A model generated the notes under the pieces. That model searched no databases. It had not been told where the DNA came from and saw only the letters and a program-made list of their open reading frames with translations. Source: Alphaproteobacteria bacterium (GTDB lineage Bacteria > Pseudomonadota > Alphaproteobacteria > Micavibrionales > Micavibrionaceae). Taken from it: DNA of 7,200 bases. Of the stretch, positions 4,558 to 7,200 are shown one piece after another. A program made the translations under genes and the position numbers. Within the stretch, counting starts at the first letter, position 1. Each line of letters begins with the position of its first letter. The DNA lies in the NCBI GenBank assembly GCA_023141075.1, contig JAGLKL010000067.1, forward strand, positions 1-7,200, given 5' to 3'.

Positions 4558-5915
4558 TGAGCGATACGATCTTTGCACAGGCCAGCGCACGCGGGTTTTC
4601 CGGAGTGGCGGTGATCCGTGTATCCGGGTCGGGCGCTTTTGATGGTCTATGTAAACTTGCAGATATACGAGCCGAGCAGATTCGTTTCAGAAGTGCTCAA
4701 TTATTCAAACTGAAACGTAATGTTTCACGTGAAACATTGGATCATGCTCTCGTACTTTCTTTCAAAGCACCGCATAGTTATACAGGTGAAGATGTGGTGG
4801 AATACCATGTCCATGGCGGGATTGCGGTGGTTGACGGTGTGCTGGAAGAGCTCGGTGCCCTGCCCGGCTACCGTATGGCGGAACCCGGAGAATTTACCCG
4901 ACGCGCTTTCGAAAACGATAAAATGGACTTGACCGAGGCTGAGGCGATTGCCGACCTTATTCATGCTGAGACAGCTTTGCAAAAGCAACAGGCTTTAGCG
5001 CAAATGAAAGGTGCTTTGGGGCAGGTTATCGAGGATTGGCGCGAGCGGCTTTCTAAAGTCTTGGCGTATGTTGAGGCGGAGCTGGAATTTCCAGATGAGG
5101 ATTTACCAATCGATATACAAAAAGAAATTCGTCCGCAGGTTACGGAATTGTGTAAGCAAATTGATGTTTGCCTTAACGATGATCGTCGGGGCGAGCGAAT
5201 GCGTGACGGCATCTGTATCGCTGTGATCGGTGCACCGAATGTCGGGAAGTCGAGTCTTGTTAATGCATTGGCACAGCGCGATGTTGCTATTGTTTCGGAG
5301 GTGGCCGGGACAACGCGTGACGTTATCGAAGTTCATCTGGATATTGCGGGTTATCCGGTAATTTTATCTGATACGGCAGGGCTTCGTCCTGAACAAATCG
5401 GTGCAGATGGGCAAGGGGCGATAGAATCTGAAGGTATACGCCGCGCTATGAAAGTTGCTGAAGAAGCGGATATAAGGGTTATTCTTTATGACGCTACGGC
5501 AGGCGAACTGGATGCACATAGCTTTGCACTGGAGCAAAAATATCCGCATACGCTGGCAGTCATTAATAAGTTGGATAAGGGCGGGGATTTGTCTCATCCG
5601 TGCGAAGCTTTGCAAATATCCGTACACAAGAATCAAGGGATTGATGCGTTTCTGGAGGCTCTTGTTGGCAAGATTAATGACTTTATGAAAAACGGTGATG
5701 CGGAGCGCGAAGCCCCTATTATTACCCGTCAGCGTCACCGAGCAGCTCTCACCGACTGCCGCGAATCGTTGGAGCGTGGGATGGAAGCGAAATTACCGGA
5801 ATTGTTGGCTGAAGATTTACGGTTGGCTCTGCGGGATTTAGGGCGCATTACCGGAAAAGTGGATGTTGAGGATTTGCTAGACATCGTCTTTAGAGATTTC
5901 TGCATTGGCAAATGA
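4557..5915 (+). CDS. mnmE: tRNA uridine-5-carboxymethylaminomethyl modification GTPase MnmE (TrmE)
   Basis: MnmE, with MnmG, installs the (carboxymethyl)aminomethyl group at C5 of wobble uridine 34 in a set of tRNAs, using a methylene-tetrahydrofolate one-carbon unit; GTP hydrolysis drives the complex. The 452 residues compare with 454 in E. coli. The N-terminal folate-binding domain runs to about 115 and includes SYTGEDVVEYHVHGG (74-88) and GEFTRRAF (111-118). The helical domain follows, with an embedded G domain: G1 GAPNVGKS (225-232), G2 GTTRD (251-255), G3 DTAG (272-275) and G4 NKLD (337-340). The C-terminus is FCIGK with the conserved Cys449. Glu290 aligns with the catalytic glutamate of E. 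coli (Glu282). Switch II is about six residues longer than in E. coli. NVSRET (55-60) is encoded by parS. The GTG start fits the family N-terminus (SDTIFA) and has AAAAGG nine bases upstream. Confidence 0.97.
   Translation: MSDTIFAQASARGFSGVAVIRVSGSGAFDGLCKLADIRAEQIRFRSAQLFKLKRNVSRETLDHALVLSFKAPHSYTGEDVVEYHVHGGIAVVDGVLEELGALPGYRMAEPGEFTRRAFENDKMDLTEAEAIADLIHAETALQKQQALAQMKGALGQVIEDWRERLSKVLAYVEAELEFPDEDLPIDIQKEIRPQVTELCKQIDVCLNDDRRGERMRDGICIAVIGAPNVGKSSLVNALAQRDVAIVSEVAGTTRDVIEVHLDIAGYPVILSDTAGLRPEQIGADGQGAIESEGIRRAMKVAEEADIRVILYDATAGELDAHSFALEQKYPHTLAVINKLDKGGDLSHPCEALQISVHKNQGIDAFLEALVGKINDFMKNGDAEREAPIITRQRHRAALTDCRESLERGMEAKLPELLAEDLRLALRDLGRITGKVDVEDLLDIVFRDFCIGK
4719..4738. other. parS: parS centromere site 2, inside mnmE
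   Basis: The perfect parS TGTTTCACGTGAAACA is at 4721-4736, extended by flanking bases to a 20-base perfect palindrome. It is identical to site 1 over 18 bases and is read in the same phase as Asn-Val-Ser-Arg-Glu-Thr, at MnmE residues 55-60. That stretch lies in the N-terminal domain, where E. coli MnmE has a poorly conserved segment before the SxTGED motif, so the insert is probably tolerated structurally. ParB is expected to load here. Confidence 0.95.
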
Positions 5916-6003
5916 AAACCTTTTTGTTCATTATGTAATTCTATTTTCCCCTAGTAAAAATTGCCCTGACCCTGTATATGTAGCGCCCTGAGAGGGCTTG
6001 AAT
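5916..6003 (+). promoter_or_regulatory. mnmE-mnmG spacer with ribosome binding site in a hairpin
   Basis: The 88-base gap contains no terminator, so mnmG can be read from the mnmE transcript. Just before mnmG, GCCCT (5985-5989) pairs with AGGGC (5993-5997) around a GAG loop. The mnmG ribosome binding site GAGAGGG (5990-5996), seven bases before the ATG, is therefore half in the loop and half in the stem. Two further CCCTG copies upstream (5964-5968 and 5970-5974) could compete for the same AGGG. No convincing promoter pair is visible in the gap. Confidence 0.5.
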
Positions 6004-7200
6004 ATGGTACGGAACCAAAATTTCGATGTTATCATAGTAGGTGGCGGGCATGCCGGTTGCGATGCTGCCGCTGCCTCTGCACGTATGGGAGTTAAGACGG
6101 CTCTTATGACGCATATGATAGAAACGATCGGGGCAATGTCTTGTAATCCGGCTATTGGTGGACTTGCGAAAGGGCACTTAGTACGAGAGATTGATGCGCT
6201 GGACGGGGTGATGGCAAAGGCAACCGATCGCGGCGGTATCCAGTTCCGTATGCTCAATACTTCCAAAGGCCCGGCGGTGCGTGGCGGGCGTGCTCAGGCG
6301 GATCGCAGACTCTATTGTGAGGCAATGCAGGATATCCTGCTTAATTATCCAAACCTTACCGTGATTGAAGCGGAAGGCTCTGATTTTATCCTTGATGAGA
6401 AAAACGGGTCTATTGCGGGCTTAAAAGATAAAAACGGGAATGAGTATACGTGCTCTTGTGTGATTTTAACGGCTGGGACTTTCTTGCGCGGTGTTTTGCA
6501 TCGGGGCACGGATATTACGCCGGGCGGACGTATTGATGAAGAGCCTGTGATTGGCATGGCGGAAACGCTGGAGCGTCTGGGCTTTCCTTTAGGGCGTTTA
6601 AAGACCGGGACACCGGCGCGACTGGATGGACGTACCATTGATTGGGATGTTTGCGATCCGCAGTATGGCGATGAAAATCCGCAGCCTTTTTCCTATTTGA
6701 CTAGTGAACTACCGAACCCGCAAATTGCATGCTATATCACTTATACAAACGATAAAACTCATGAGATTTTAAGGAAAAACCTTAAGCGTTCGCCGATGTT
6801 TTCGGGACAGATCAAATCAGTTGGCCCGCGTTATTGTCCTTCGGTTGAAGACAAGATCAACCGTTTTGCTGACAAGCCTCGCCACCAGATATTTTTAGAG
6901 CCGGAGGGGCTGGACGATCATACGGTCTATCCAAACGGGATTTCGACTTCGCTGCCTATTGATGTGCAGGATGCCATGATCCACTCGATTAAGGGACTGG
7001 AGAATGTGCGCGTGCTGGAATGGGGCTATGCGATTGAATATGACTATGTCGATCCGCGGGATTTGAAAAGAACGCTGGAGAGCAAGCGCTTGCCGGGATT
7101 ATTTTTGGCCGGGCAAATTAACGGTACGACCGGTTATGAAGAAGCCGCGGCACAAGGGTTGATGGCCGGGGTGAACGCGGCGTTGCAGGTTAAGGTTATG
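6004..7200 (+). CDS. mnmG: tRNA uridine-5-carboxymethylaminomethyl modification enzyme MnmG (GidA), 3' end outside the window
   Basis: MnmG is the FAD- and NADH-dependent partner of MnmE in modifying wobble uridine 34. The first 399 codons are present, open to the window edge; the family is usually about 620-630 residues, so the C-terminal tRNA- and MnmE-binding helical part is missing here. Visible elements are the dinucleotide-binding fold VIIVGGGHAGCDAA (9-22), MSCNPAIGG with Cys47 (45-53), KGPAVRG (88-94), GRLKTGTP (197-204), the signature SVGPRYCPSVEDK with conserved Cys278 (272-284), EPEGLDDHTVYPNG (299-312) and the second signature AGQINGTTGYEEAAAQG (369-385). All key cysteines and glycines are intact. 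ATG 6004 gives the expected N-terminus and follows GAGAGGG at seven bases. The gene lies 88 bases after mnmE; rsmG, parA and parB would be expected next. Confidence 0.97.
   Translation, partial: MVRNQNFDVIIVGGGHAGCDAAAASARMGVKTALMTHMIETIGAMSCNPAIGGLAKGHLVREIDALDGVMAKATDRGGIQFRMLNTSKGPAVRGGRAQADRRLYCEAMQDILLNYPNLTVIEAEGSDFILDEKNGSIAGLKDKNGNEYTCSCVILTAGTFLRGVLHRGTDITPGGRIDEEPVIGMAETLERLGFPLGRLKTGTPARLDGRTIDWDVCDPQYGDENPQPFSYLTSELPNPQIACYITYTNDKTHEILRKNLKRSPMFSGQIKSVGPRYCPSVEDKINRFADKPRHQIFLEPEGLDDHTVYPNGISTSLPIDVQDAMIHSIKGLENVRVLEWGYAIEYDYVDPRDLKRTLESKRLPGLFLAGQINGTTGYEEAAAQGLMAGVNAALQVKVM

Noticed and set aside
4228..4590. Extension of the minus-strand CxxC protein gene to an ATG at 4590 (695 residues)
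   Set aside because: The extra 121 codons run antisense through the DUF6489-like gene and into mnmE and have no coding character. GTG 4227 has a well-spaced ribosome binding site.
4720..4932. Plus-strand open frame beginning with MFHVKH at the parS in mnmE
   Set aside because: MFHVKH is just the alternative-frame reading of parS. The frame lies wholly within mnmE and has no ribosome binding site.

Overview
The window reads as chromosome from an alphaproteobacterium of moderate GC content. The evidence is the order rho ... mnmE - mnmG, which in this class normally continues to rsmG - parA - parB close to the replication origin, together with an alphaproteobacterial-type Rho P-loop, a small DUF6489-like protein and two perfect parS centromere sites. 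I cannot name the genus. No tRNA, rRNA, insertion sequence, CRISPR array or phage gene is visible.

Layout: (1) Positions 1-133 are the rho leader, with a plausible sigma70-type promoter and an AT-rich hairpin. (2) rho lies at 134-1387. (3) Positions 1388-1806 are a 419-base AT-rich stretch without a convincing gene; it ends in a good promoter. (4) A small gene for an exported or membrane-anchored protein of unknown function lies at about 1807-2370; it carries the first parS in its reading frame and ends at a strong intrinsic terminator (2424-2462). (5) A convergent minus-strand gene (2503-4227) encodes a 574-residue membrane protein with eight CxxC pairs at very regular spacing, resembling DnaJ-type zinc ribbons but without a J domain. 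(6) From a compact divergent intergenic region (4228-4296) the plus strand resumes with a DUF6489-like gene (4297-4557) that overlaps mnmE (4557-5915) by one base. mnmE carries the second parS. (7) mnmG starts at 6004 and runs off the window end after 399 codons.

How the genes work together: MnmE and MnmG form the tRNA wobble-uridine (U34) modification complex and are probably co-expressed, perhaps with the DUF6489-like gene. Rho is the transcription termination factor. The two parS sites are 2753 bp apart and identical over 18 bp. Each is read in the same phase, so each gives the peptide Asn-Val-Ser-Arg-Glu-Thr inside an otherwise unrelated protein. They mark this locus as part of the chromosome's ParB-loading (centromere) region. 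The least explained content is the two-gene block between rho and mnmE: the parS-bearing exported protein and the eight-CxxC membrane protein.
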